Of a stretch of 64,000 nucleotides of DNA, positions 44,254 to 52,459 are shown piece by piece (within the stretch, counting starts at the first letter, position 1; each line of letters opens with the position of its first letter). The stretch is from contig BMVA01000006.1 of NCBI GenBank assembly GCA_014650475.1, positions 62,001 to 126,000 of the forward strand, in the 5' to 3' direction. The notes beneath the pieces are model-generated. The model was not told where the DNA came from. It saw only the letters and a program-made list of their open reading frames with translations, and did no database searches. Position numbers and translations under genes: made by a program. Origin of the DNA: Streptomyces albogriseolus. Lineage in GTDB: Bacteria; Actinomycetota; Actinomycetes; Streptomycetales; Streptomycetaceae.

Positions 44254-45663
44254 ATGCCCGCACCATCCACCAGTCCGGCCCCGACCCCCGTCAACTCGCG
44301 GTCGCGCGTCCTCATCGCCAGCCTCATCGGCACGACGATCGAGTTCTACGACTTCTACATCTACGCGACCGCCGCCGTACTGGTCTTCCCCTCGCTCTTC
44401 TTCCCGAGCAGCGACCCCACCACGGCGCTGCTCTCGTCGTTCGCGGTGTTCGGCGCCGCGATGGTCGCCCGGCCGATCGGCGCGGTGGTCTTCGGCCACC
44501 TCGGCGACCGCCTCGGCCGCAAGGGAACGCTCGTGGCCTCCCTGCTCACCATGGGCATCGCCACGTTCCTCATCGGCGTGCTGCCCACCTACGCGCAGGC
44601 GGGCTGGGTGGCGACCGCGCTGCTGGTGCTGATGCGGCTGGCGCAGGGCTTCGCGCTCGGCGGCGAGTGGAGCGGCGCGGCCCTGGTCGCCACCGAGAAC
44701 GCGCCGAAGGGCAAACGCGCTCTGTACGGCACGTTCCCGCAGTTGGGCGCCCCGCTGGGCTTCATCATCGGCAACGGCCTGTTCCTGGTCATCGGCGCGC
44801 TGCTGCCGTCCGCGGCCGGCGCCGACCCGTCGCAGCCGTCGGACGCCTTCCTGAACTGGGGCTGGCGCATCCCGTTCCTGTTCTCGGCGGTGATGGTCGC
44901 GATCGGCCTGTGGGTGCGGATGCGCCTGGTCGAGGCGCCGGTGTTCGCCAAGACGAAGGAGGCGGGCCTGGTGCGGAAGCTGCCGCTGGCGACGGTGTTC
45001 CGCAGCCACTGGAAGCAGCTGATCCTCGGCACGTTCTTCATGCTGGCGACGTACGTGCTCTTCTACCTGATGACCACGTTCTCCCTGAGCTACGGCCGCA
45101 CGGCGGAGGACGCCGCCGTGCCGGGCCTGGGCTACGACTACGCGACGTTCGTACTGATGATGATCTTCGGTGTGCTGTTCTTCGCGGCGTTCACCCTGAT
45201 CTCCGGCCCGCTCGCGGACCGCTACGGCCGGCGCGCCACGCTGATCGCGGTCACGGCCGGCATCCTGGTCTTCGGCCTGGTCTGGGTGCCGCTGATCGGC
45301 CTGGGCACGGTCGGCGTGGTGCTGTGGCTGGTGTTCGGCTTCACGCTGATGGGCATGACGTTCGGCCCGATGGGCGCGCTGCTGCCGGAGCTGTTCCCGA
45401 CGAGCGTGCGGTACACGGGCTCCGGCATCTCCTACAACGTCAGCTCGATCCTCGGCGCGGCCGTGGCGCCCTTCATAGCGGTGGCCCTGTGGGAGGCCGG
45501 CGACGGCTCGCCCTGGCTGGTCGGCGTCTACCTGTCCTCGATGGCCCTGCTGACGCTGGTGGCGCTGCTGATCGGGCGGGAGACGAAGGACGTGGGTCTC
45601 GAGGAGGGCGAGGCCGCGGAGGCGCCGGCCCGCGACAACGCCTCCGTCGGCGTGGCTCCCTGA
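44254..45663 (+). CDS. MFS transporter, metabolite:H+ symporter (MHS) type
   Basis: The 469-residue inner-membrane transporter has 12 predicted helices. Hallmarks of the MHS subfamily (shikimate, proline/betaine, citrate or alpha-ketoglutarate symporters) are visible: IGTTIEFYDFYIYA in helix 1, GHLGDRLGRKG between helices 2 and 3, and GGEWSGAALVATENAP in helix 5. It probably imports an organic acid or zwitterion with protons. ATG 44254 is chosen because GGAAAGA lies upstream and the helix 1 spacing fits; the frame extends 12 codons further. A terminator follows directly. The substrate is unknown. Confidence 0.88.
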   Translation: MPAPSTSPAPTPVNSRSRVLIASLIGTTIEFYDFYIYATAAVLVFPSLFFPSSDPTTALLSSFAVFGAAMVARPIGAVVFGHLGDRLGRKGTLVASLLTMGIATFLIGVLPTYAQAGWVATALLVLMRLAQGFALGGEWSGAALVATENAPKGKRALYGTFPQLGAPLGFIIGNGLFLVIGALLPSAAGADPSQPSDAFLNWGWRIPFLFSAVMVAIGLWVRMRLVEAPVFAKTKEAGLVRKLPLATVFRSHWKQLILGTFFMLATYVLFYLMTTFSLSYGRTAEDAAVPGLGYDYATFVLMMIFGVLFFAAFTLISGPLADRYGRRATLIAVTAGILVFGLVWVPLIGLGTVGVVLWLVFGFTLMGMTFGPMGALLPELFPTSVRYTGSGISYNVSSILGAAVAPFIAVALWEAGDGSPWLVGVYLSSMALLTLVALLIGRETKDVGLEEGEAAEAPARDNASVGVAP

Positions 45664-45680
45664 GCCGTCCACCCACTGAG

Positions 45681-45712
45681 GCCCTCCGCGTCCTTCATCG
45701 GACGCGGAGGGC
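45681..45712 (+). terminator. Hairpin terminator after MHS transporter
   Basis: GCCCTCCGCGTCC (45681-45693) pairs with GGACGCGGAGGGC (45700-45712) across a 6-nt loop, followed by TTCT. Confidence 0.8.
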
Positions 45713-45786
45713 TTCTGCGTGCCGTTCTCCTGGTGGCGCGTCGGCACCGGCCCGGTCACGACGGACCGGCCGGCCGCCGTCAGCGG

Positions 45787-46140
45787 TTACCTGACGTGGA
45801 AACCGTAGACGTGGTGGGTGCCGGTCCCGGTGAAGGGGGCCGACGTGTAGGGCGGGAGGACTTCGACGTCCCATCCGAAGTCCGTCCTCCAGAAGACGAC
45901 CACCTCGTGGGCGCCCGAGGAGAAGGAGGTGACCCCGCTCTGTCCGAGCGAGACGTCACCGGGTCCGGTCCAGCACCGGCTGTGCTCCGTGCCGTTCTCC
46001 AGATACGTCACCCGCACGGCATCCGTGCCGACGCCGCAGTCGATCTCCTCAGTGGCTAACGCGGGGGCCGCCGGGAGCGCGAGGCTCAACGCGACGGCCG
46101 CCATGGCTCCCAGCGCCAGCTTCCTGGTTCGGGTCTTCAT
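45787..46140 (-). CDS. Small secreted protein, possibly beta/gamma-crystallin-like, with TTA codon
   Basis: The 117-residue exported protein has a Sec signal at residues 1-29 (ending ALA). The mature 88 residues are beta-rich, with one Cys pair (C35, C56) and a CWTGPGDVSLGQSGVTSF stretch reminiscent of bacterial beta/gamma-crystallin or killer-toxin-like folds. That resemblance is weak. Codon 28 (complement 46057-46059) is TTA, so expression probably depends on bldA. GGAAGGAA lies just upstream of the ATG. It is divergent from a vWA gene. Confidence 0.7.
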   Translation of the reverse strand: MKTRTRKLALGAMAAVALSLALPAAPALATEEIDCGVGTDAVRVTYLENGTEHSRCWTGPGDVSLGQSGVTSFSSGAHEVVVFWRTDFGWDVEVLPPYTSAPFTGTGTHHVYGFHVR

Positions 46141-46345
46141 GATCGTGGTTCCTTCCGGTCGGAGCTCCGGCGGACCGAAGCTTTAGGTGAACCATCAACC
46201 ATTAAACGCGTGAGTTCAACGGTGCGTTGGGATGTCCTCACGCGCCTGGGACCGCAGCGTGAAGCTGCCGATGCGCGATACCGCAGTTCAGGCGCGTTGT
46301 CAGTGCCCCTCCCTAAGGTGAAGCCATCACTTGGACGGAACGGCG

Positions 46346-46379
46346 TCCATCCCCGGGGTTCACGCCCCGGAGATGGACA
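46346..46379 (+). other. Long hairpin upstream of vWA gene
   Basis: GTCCATCCCCGGGG (46346-46359) pairs with CCCCGGAGATGGAC (46366-46379) at 13 of 14 positions across a 6-nt loop. It lies between divergent genes, ~65 bp before the vWA start, so it cannot terminate an upstream forward gene. It may be an operator or a 5' leader structure. Confidence 0.55.
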
Positions 46380-46445
46380 CGTCCGCCTGCGGAAACGGGC
46401 GTTGGGGAGCTGCCCCGACGGCCGACGGGGAAAGGGATGGACGCG

Positions 46446-47543
46446 ATGAGCGCCACGGTGAAGGACCGGCTGAAGAAGCACTTCGTGAACCACGTCGCTC
46501 TCGTCATCGACAAGTCCGGTTCGATGCAGGGCCACTCGGAGCAACTGGTGCGGGTCGTCGACGAGTTCGTGAAGGGACTCGCGGAGGAGTCGGACCGGCT
46601 CGGGCACGAGACCCGGATCAGCCTCTACGCCTTCGACCACCTCGTCGAGAACCTGGTCTGGGACATGGACGTGAAGCACCTGCCGTCCATGCGGGGCCTG
46701 TACACCGTCGAGAACGGCGCGACGGCACTGATCCAGGCCTCGGTGAAGGCGCTCGACGACCTCGGTCACATATGGGAGGAGTACGGCGAGCACAGCTTCC
46801 TCCAGGTCGTCGTCACCGACGGCGAGGAGAACGCCTCCGGCGCCGACAGGACGGGCGCGCGGCACGACCTCATGCCCGACGGGCGTGCCGTCCTGGACGA
46901 GTGGCGGAGCAGGATCGCCGACAAGATGAACACCCTGCCCGACCACTGGACGTCGGCCATCATGGTGCCGAACTCCCTGGCCAAGCGGACGGCCCAGCAG
47001 TACGGCTTCCCGACGGGCAACATCTCGATCTGGGACGCCGACTCCGACCAGGGTGTCGAGGAAGCGATCGGCGCCGTCAAGACGGCCGCCACCCGGTTCC
47101 TGCGCGACCGTGAGCAGGGCGTGCGCGGCACCCGGAACCTCTTCGCGATGGGCCAGGACCTGAGCGCGGCCGACGTGACGTCCAGCCTCCAGGCCCTGGA
47201 CGCCGGCAAGTACGTGCTGATCCCGGTGGACCAGCGCACGTCGATCCGCGATTTCGTCACCAGCGCCGGGCATCCGTACAGGACCGGCTGCGCCTTCTAC
47301 GAGCTGTCCAAGCGCGAGAAGGTGCAGGCGAACAAGCAGATCGCCGTGGCCGAGAAGGACCCGGCCACCGGCCGCATGACCGGCAAGGTGTTCACGGGCC
47401 CCGCCGCCCGTCAGCTCCTGGGACTGCCCGCGACGGAGGTCACGGTGGCCCCGGGGAGCAACGACGCCTACACGGTGTTCGTCCAGTCGACGTCGGTCAA
47501 CCGCAAGCTGGTCCCGGGGACCAGGCTGCTCGTCCTGCTGTAG
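46446..47543 (+). CDS. vWA domain protein
   Basis: The 365-residue cytosolic protein has a vWA domain at ~residues 12-220. The MIDAS begins D22-KSGS, followed by a conserved NGATALIQA (Thr of MIDAS) and VVVTDGEEN (Asp). The C-terminal ~130 residues form a separate domain (IPVDQRTSIRDF, GHPYRTGCAFYELSKREKVQ, FVQSTSVNRKLVPGTRLLV) that I cannot name. There is no AAA+ partner nearby, unlike the vWA protein at 23929. ATG 46446 is preferred over 46437 because AAAGGG lies nine bases before it. It is followed after 33 bp by the SMI1-like gene, probably in one transcript. Confidence 0.8.
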   Translation: MSATVKDRLKKHFVNHVALVIDKSGSMQGHSEQLVRVVDEFVKGLAEESDRLGHETRISLYAFDHLVENLVWDMDVKHLPSMRGLYTVENGATALIQASVKALDDLGHIWEEYGEHSFLQVVVTDGEENASGADRTGARHDLMPDGRAVLDEWRSRIADKMNTLPDHWTSAIMVPNSLAKRTAQQYGFPTGNISIWDADSDQGVEEAIGAVKTAATRFLRDREQGVRGTRNLFAMGQDLSAADVTSSLQALDAGKYVLIPVDQRTSIRDFVTSAGHPYRTGCAFYELSKREKVQANKQIAVAEKDPATGRMTGKVFTGPAARQLLGLPATEVTVAPGSNDAYTVFVQSTSVNRKLVPGTRLLVLL

Positions 47544-47576
47544 CCATTACCATCCATCACACCTCGGAGACCTCCC

Positions 47577-48947
47577 TTGTCCTCGCTCCGTGACATCACC
47601 ACCTGGCAGCCCCTGCTGCGCCTCTTGCACGCCGCGCACGCGGACACGCTCTCCGCGCCCGGCGGGCACGTGGCGGGGCAGATCGGTCCCCGTGGGTGGA
47701 GTGTTCCCCTCCCTTACCGGCCCCCGCAGCCGGGGCGTGCCTCACTCGTCTCGGACAACCAGGACGAGTTCGACGCCGTGGGCCTGATCACCGAGGCGCT
47801 CGTGAAGGACGGGAGCGACGGTGTCTCCTTCGTCGTGGAGGCCTCCTCCACACCCGGTGGTCTCCGGCTGCACCTGATCGAACCGAGCTCCTCCGTCGAG
47901 CCGGGTGTCGCTACCGCGCACCCCGGCACGCTCCTCCTCGCGGACGGGGCGCTGCCCGAGCCGGTGCGCCGCCTGCCGGAGCCGGTGCCGGGCGCGGCGC
48001 CGGCCGCGTCCGCGGACGTGGACCTGCTGCGGCGCACTCTGCGTGAACGGCTCCAGGACGCGGTGGGCGCCTCCGAGGAGGAGCTCGCGGCGGCCGAAGC
48101 GCGCCTGGGCGTGACGCTGCCGCCCGAGCTGCGAGCCCTGTACCGGGTCGTCCGGGGCCGGTACGAGGACTGGGACGACCTCCGGGACCCGTACGACACC
48201 ATCGGCTGCGAACTGTTCCCGCTCAGCGAGGTGTACATCGCCGACGCGGCGTCCCGCGAGGTGCTGTGGCAGTTCGGCGCCATGGACGCGGTCGAGACGG
48301 GTCCCGAGCACGCCGTGCAGCAGCTCGTCGGCTCGCCGGGCTGGATCGTCTTCGGTGACAACGGCGGCGGCGACCGTATCGCCGTCGACCTCACACCGGG
48401 CCCGGACGGGCACCTCGGACAGGTGATCATCATCGGTCACGAGGGGAACATCGGCGCCGGGCTGGTCGCCGACTCCCTCACCGACATGGTCGTCCACGGT
48501 CACTTCGACGGCCGGCCGGTCCCGAAGGTCGAGCGGCCCCCGCTGGTCGCCTACGTCAACCGCGCCTCCCTGCCCAGCATCGAGGCCGCCGCCCACCCCG
48601 GCCTGGAGGTCCTCAGCATCGGGGTGTGGGAGAAGGAACCCCTCAGCCTCGCCCCCGTCTTCGACCTGCCCCGCCTGCGGACCCTGAGCGCGTATCCCGG
48701 TACGCTCGCCGACCCGTGCGAGATCTCCCGGCTCACCCACCTCGAGTATCTGGAGCTGCCGCCCGCGGAGTGGCGCGTCCTGCTCGACGCGGGGGCCGTC
48801 CCCACGGGGCTCCTCGCAGCCGGCATCGACGCCCACCGGCAGCGGGACAACCCGCTGCATATGATCGCCCTCGCCAACGAGATCCTCACCCTGTACGGCC
48901 GGCCGCCGATCACCGGGATCACGGTGTTGGAGTGTGCGGCCTCTTGA
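47577..48947 (+). CDS. SMI1/KNR4-like (SUKH) protein with leucine-rich C-terminus
   Basis: The 456-residue protein has an N-terminal ~140 residues of unknown fold. An SMI1/KNR4 (SUKH) domain runs from ~150 to ~285 (EEELAAAEARLGVTLPPELRALYRVV, then GWIVFGDNGGGDRIAVDL). The C-terminal ~110 residues have leucine-rich-repeat-like strands (GLEVLSIGVWE, RLRTLSAYPG, LEYLELPP). SUKH proteins are a main superfamily of immunity proteins against nuclease toxins, fitting the secreted nuclease genes nearby. TTG 47577 is chosen because CGGAGA lies six bases upstream. It may be co-transcribed with the vWA gene. Confidence 0.75.
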   Translation: MSSLRDITTWQPLLRLLHAAHADTLSAPGGHVAGQIGPRGWSVPLPYRPPQPGRASLVSDNQDEFDAVGLITEALVKDGSDGVSFVVEASSTPGGLRLHLIEPSSSVEPGVATAHPGTLLLADGALPEPVRRLPEPVPGAAPAASADVDLLRRTLRERLQDAVGASEEELAAAEARLGVTLPPELRALYRVVRGRYEDWDDLRDPYDTIGCELFPLSEVYIADAASREVLWQFGAMDAVETGPEHAVQQLVGSPGWIVFGDNGGGDRIAVDLTPGPDGHLGQVIIIGHEGNIGAGLVADSLTDMVVHGHFDGRPVPKVERPPLVAYVNRASLPSIEAAAHPGLEVLSIGVWEKEPLSLAPVFDLPRLRTLSAYPGTLADPCEISRLTHLEYLELPPAEWRVLLDAGAVPTGLLAAGIDAHRQRDNPLHMIALANEILTLYGRPPITGITVLECAAS

Positions 48948-48978
48948 GGGGCCCGACCGGTGAGGGACGGCCCGGGAC

Positions 48979-49602
48979 CTACAGGATCTCGACGGCGCCT
49001 GGCGGGACCGGGCCCTCACCTGCGTAGGAGTCGCCGCGCGGTGCGGTCGGGGCGTCGTCCTCCGCGATGGTCAGGGTGGGCCACGGGGCGGCCAGGGTCG
49101 CGTCGTCCAGGGTGAGGCCGAGGTGGTCGAGGACGAGAGCGACCACGGGGGCCATTCCGGAGCCCTCACGCCCGGCCAGGGCCTCCTGAACCCTGTCCCA
49201 CCAGGGACCGGGATGCTCGGACGGGGGTTGTTCCAGGTCGGGCTCGAAGTTCTCCAGGCACTGGCCGTCGCGCCAGTACTGGAAGACGGCAAGACCCTCG
49301 GTGGACAGGACGCTGTAGGTCTCGGTGCCGCGGGACAGCGCGGCGAGGAGTTCGGGCCACGAGCCGATGACGCCGTCCTCCTCGACGCAGAACGTCCAGT
49401 CGCCGAGCCTTCCGGACCGGAGGAGCGACACGGCTCCGGCGGCGAACTGACCTGTGGGCAGGTCGGACGCGGCGTCCGCGTCGAGCAGACGGGAACGGGC
49501 CGGGTCCGCGCCGTAGCGGGCGAACACCTCGGCGGGGTCCAGGCCCCGGGTGAAGGTGACGCACATCTGGTCACCCGCCCAGTCGAACGCGTCCGTTGTC
49601 AT
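48979..49602 (-). CDS. DUF6461-like protein, possible immunity protein
   Basis: The 207-residue cytosolic protein has an N-terminal block (FDWAGDQMCVTFTRGLDPAEVFARYGAD) that is typical of the DUF6461 family, found widely in Streptomyces and often near toxins. It also has WTFCVEEDGVIGSWPELLAALSRGTETYS, a mixed alpha/beta core. GGAGG lies six to seven bases before ATG 49602. It is the next gene after the secreted NucA/NucB-type nuclease on the same strand, so it may protect the producer, although DUF6461 function is unknown. It converges on the SMI1 gene. Confidence 0.75.
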   Translation of the reverse strand: MTTDAFDWAGDQMCVTFTRGLDPAEVFARYGADPARSRLLDADAASDLPTGQFAAGAVSLLRSGRLGDWTFCVEEDGVIGSWPELLAALSRGTETYSVLSTEGLAVFQYWRDGQCLENFEPDLEQPPSEHPGPWWDRVQEALAGREGSGMAPVVALVLDHLGLTLDDATLAAPWPTLTIAEDDAPTAPRGDSYAGEGPVPPGAVEIL

Positions 49603-49696
49603 GTTCTGCCTCCGTCCTGTGTACCGGCGCCTCTGCCGGATCGTGTCTGCCGGGCCCCCGCGGCACGGCGCGGGGGCCCGGTTCATGGTGCCCGGT

Positions 49697-51169
49697 TCAG
49701 GAGGTGAACTCGATGCGGAACGGGTCGTCCGTCACCAGGCGCTGGTACTTGCGCAGGGAGCCGAGGACGCCGCCGGCGGAGCTGTTGGCGCGCTGGGTGA
49801 TGTGCAGCCGCAGACACGTCTCCGTGCCGGTGGTCGGGCGGTTGGGCCAGGTCGCGGGTGCTGACCACACGTTGTTCACGACCTGAGGGGTCAGTTCGGC
49901 GCAGAGGCTGCCGTCCTGGCCGCCCTCCTTGGTGCTGGCGGGCGGGAACTCGTCGCAGCTGTCCGCGCCGCGGGTGGTCGGGTACAGGTTGGTGAACGGG
50001 GTGCAGGTCGCGTTGCGGTTGGCCGTCGCCTGGGTCAGGTCGACGGCGTGCAGGATGTCGGTACCGCGGCGCCGCATGATCTCCTCGTAGATCGGGACGA
50101 CGATCCCGTACTTCTCGTGCGAGCGCGAATAGCTGAGGACGGGCAGGTCGTTCGTGGGGATGACGCAGCCGCGCAGCCGGGGCTGCTCGGCGTCACAGCG
50201 GATCTCCCCGCCCGCGGGGCTGGACCAGGTGGCACTGGAGTCGACCGGAGTGGCGCCCGGCATCGTCACGTACATCGCGTAGTTGGTCCGGAAGGAGACG
50301 CGGGTCTTGCCTGTGGCGAAGGGGTCGCCGCGGTACTTGGTCTTTCCGGTGACCTCACCGTTGTACGACAAGGTGGTGGCGTACCAGGGCTGCTTGGTCA
50401 CCGTCGTGCAGCCGGTGCCGCAGCCGACCTGCATGCGCAGGGTGAGGCTCTGCACGTCGCCGGTGACGCGGATCACCTTGGCGGTGATCGTCTCGGTGAC
50501 GTCCAGGGATTTGTAGGAGGTGCTGAGGGTCGAGTTGACCGATATCAGGCCACTCCCGATCTCCACGCCCCTCGAGTCGAGGAGCTTGTACGTGACCTCG
50601 GCGCCGTTCAGGCACATCCCGCCGGTGCGGCTCCACGTCCAGGTGCCGGGGTTGGTGACCTGGCAGGTGGCGGCCGGAGGTTCGGGGTCGTCGGCGTCGG
50701 GTTCGAACTCGGTGCCGAGGCCGTCGCCGGCCGGGTCGTCGGCCTCGTCCGCCTCCGCGGCCAGGCTCCGGGTGCCTGCGGTGCCTCCCTCGGTGTGCGT
50801 GGTCGTGGAACGCGCGGGGGTGGTGGTGTCCGGCGTGGCCGAAGCGGATGTCGCCTGGGTGCGGGGCAGGGTGCCCGCCTTGGCGGGGCTGCTCTCCACG
50901 CTCACGCACGCCGTGACCGCCTCGGGCGCCTCCGGGTGCGTACCGGCGGGAACGCGGGTGCAGGACCTCCCTGCGGTGAAGGCTGTGGTCTGCAGGGTCG
51001 CCGCGGGGGCCGCGGGATCGACCGGAGCGGGGCCGGTGGCGGGGCTCGCGGAGCTGGGCGCGTCGCGGTCCGGGGCTTCGCCGGCGTTCGTCGTGCCGAC
51101 GGCCGTGAGGCTCAGCGTGAGGGAGAGCGCGAGGACGGGCAGTAACCGTCTGGTACGTCGTGAGGGCAT
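49697..51169 (-). CDS. Secreted NucA/NucB-type deoxyribonuclease, with TTA codon
   Basis: The 490-residue exported protein has a Sec signal at residues 1-~29. A low-complexity Pro/Thr/Asp region (30-~165) follows, then a Cys-containing beta domain (~165-330: TCQVTNPGTW, GCGTGCTTVTKQPWY), and a C-terminal NucA/NucB domain with the active-site motif C405-DEFPPASTKEGG. Such enzymes cut DNA outside or in target cells. Codon 9 (complement 51143-51145) is TTA, so production should require bldA tRNA. The central beta domain is shared with the gene at 52460. DUF6461 lies downstream and DUF1963-like upstream, either of which could be its immunity protein. Confidence 0.8.
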   Translation of the reverse strand: MPSRRTRRLLPVLALSLTLSLTAVGTTNAGEAPDRDAPSSASPATGPAPVDPAAPAATLQTTAFTAGRSCTRVPAGTHPEAPEAVTACVSVESSPAKAGTLPRTQATSASATPDTTTPARSTTTHTEGGTAGTRSLAAEADEADDPAGDGLGTEFEPDADDPEPPAATCQVTNPGTWTWSRTGGMCLNGAEVTYKLLDSRGVEIGSGLISVNSTLSTSYKSLDVTETITAKVIRVTGDVQSLTLRMQVGCGTGCTTVTKQPWYATTLSYNGEVTGKTKYRGDPFATGKTRVSFRTNYAMYVTMPGATPVDSSATWSSPAGGEIRCDAEQPRLRGCVIPTNDLPVLSYSRSHEKYGIVVPIYEEIMRRRGTDILHAVDLTQATANRNATCTPFTNLYPTTRGADSCDEFPPASTKEGGQDGSLCAELTPQVVNNVWSAPATWPNRPTTGTETCLRLHITQRANSSAGGVLGSLRKYQRLVTDDPFRIEFTS

Positions 51170-51389
51170 GTCTTCTCTCTGGTGTCGGTGGATTCCGGGC
51201 AGAGGCAGCGGCCTCCGCCGGCTCATGGAGGGACCTGTACCGTTCGCCGCTCCGCCGCCGGGGCGAACGCGGGTCACCGCGAGGGGAGTTGCTGGCGGAC
51301 GACTACCGCAGGTCCCGGTGCGGCCCCGACCGCATGGCGTCGGCAGCCGATGTGGGCCTGCTCGAAGCGGGGACGCCGAGGACGCTTGC

Positions 51390-52427
51390 TTACTGGACCA
51401 GTTCGATGTGGGGGTGGGACGGGTCGGCCGGGCAGACGTGGAGCTGGAGGTTGTAGCCGCCGACGATGTCGATCAAGGTGTACCGGCCGTCCCGGGCGCC
51501 CAGGGGAGGCGGGGACGTGTCCGTCGAATCCTCCTCGGCGATCCAGGTACCGCTGCCGCCGTCCCATTCCGAGGAGGCGAGGGTGAGCAGCGGGACCTGC
51601 TCGGTTCCGCATGCGGGGCAGGGGCGGGGCTTGGGATCGGTGAGGCTCCAGCGGGTCCAGCCGCCGGTCTTCCAGCCGGGGGCGGTGGAGAGGTTGTTCA
51701 GGTACAGCTCGCCCGGGTCGTCCGCGTACGTGGTGTACAGCTCGGGGTCGATCGACTCCCAACGGCTCTCGTCCTCCAGTTGGTCCTGCAGTTCCTCGTC
51801 CAGCTCCGAGGGGTGGGGGTACTCGGTTACCTGTTCCGGTGAGAACAGGCACGGCTCCGGGAGGTAGCAGTCCCGTTGGACGACGGGCGGCTCGGGCGGT
51901 GCGTCGAGAACGTGGGTGACGGTGGCGGAGGAGCGCCAGAAGAGGGCCGTCCGGGGGTGGGCCGTCTCGTGGTCGAAGGGGCACCAGAGCACCTGGAGGA
52001 GGTCCGCTTCAGGCGGGCGCGGGAAGGGGACGTCGCGGGCGTAGAGCTGGGCGACGGGGAGAAGAGGGATCGGACCGTCGAACCACGGGCGGTTCGCGAG
52101 CCGCTCCCAGGTGGCCCGTTCCTCGGGAGTCCACTGGGGTGCCTCGGGGTCGAGGCGCCGCCGCTCGGCCGCCGCGGCGCGGTCGCGACGGAGGAGCCGG
52201 ACGTCGTCCGGTGTGTGGACCACCGGCTCCGCGCGGCTGTCGTGCGGTTCGTCGCAGTACGGCCACGGCTCGTCGGCGGGCCACAGCAGCGGCCCGCCGA
52301 CGGAACTGTCGTGCACGGTCGGCGATCCCGGCCTCGGGTGCAGCCGGGTCGCCGTGCGCGCCAGCGGGGCCAGCTGGGGGAAGAGCGCGGTGATGTCGAA
52401 CGGCCGCGGTGGGGTGGTGAAGCTCAT
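51390..52427 (-). CDS. DUF1963/YwqG-like cytosolic protein, possible immunity protein
   Basis: The 345-residue acidic, soluble protein resembles DUF1963/YwqG-type proteins: SVGGPLLWPADEPWPYC near residue 42, a PLLPVAQLYARDVP strand, and DLLQVLWCPFDHE (~145). Near the C-terminus CPACGTEQVP may bind zinc. It starts 32 bp after the stop of the secreted nuclease-like gene at 52460 on the same strand, the classic toxin-then-immunity order. DUF1963 members have been proposed as immunity proteins on that basis. A GGGA motif lies before ATG 52427. Confidence 0.7.
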   Translation of the reverse strand: MSFTTPPRPFDITALFPQLAPLARTATRLHPRPGSPTVHDSSVGGPLLWPADEPWPYCDEPHDSRAEPVVHTPDDVRLLRRDRAAAAERRRLDPEAPQWTPEERATWERLANRPWFDGPIPLLPVAQLYARDVPFPRPPEADLLQVLWCPFDHETAHPRTALFWRSSATVTHVLDAPPEPPVVQRDCYLPEPCLFSPEQVTEYPHPSELDEELQDQLEDESRWESIDPELYTTYADDPGELYLNNLSTAPGWKTGGWTRWSLTDPKPRPCPACGTEQVPLLTLASSEWDGGSGTWIAEEDSTDTSPPPLGARDGRYTLIDIVGGYNLQLHVCPADPSHPHIELVQ

Positions 52428-52459
52428 GCCGGCTCCCGTTGGCAGGAACTGAGTGGGGG

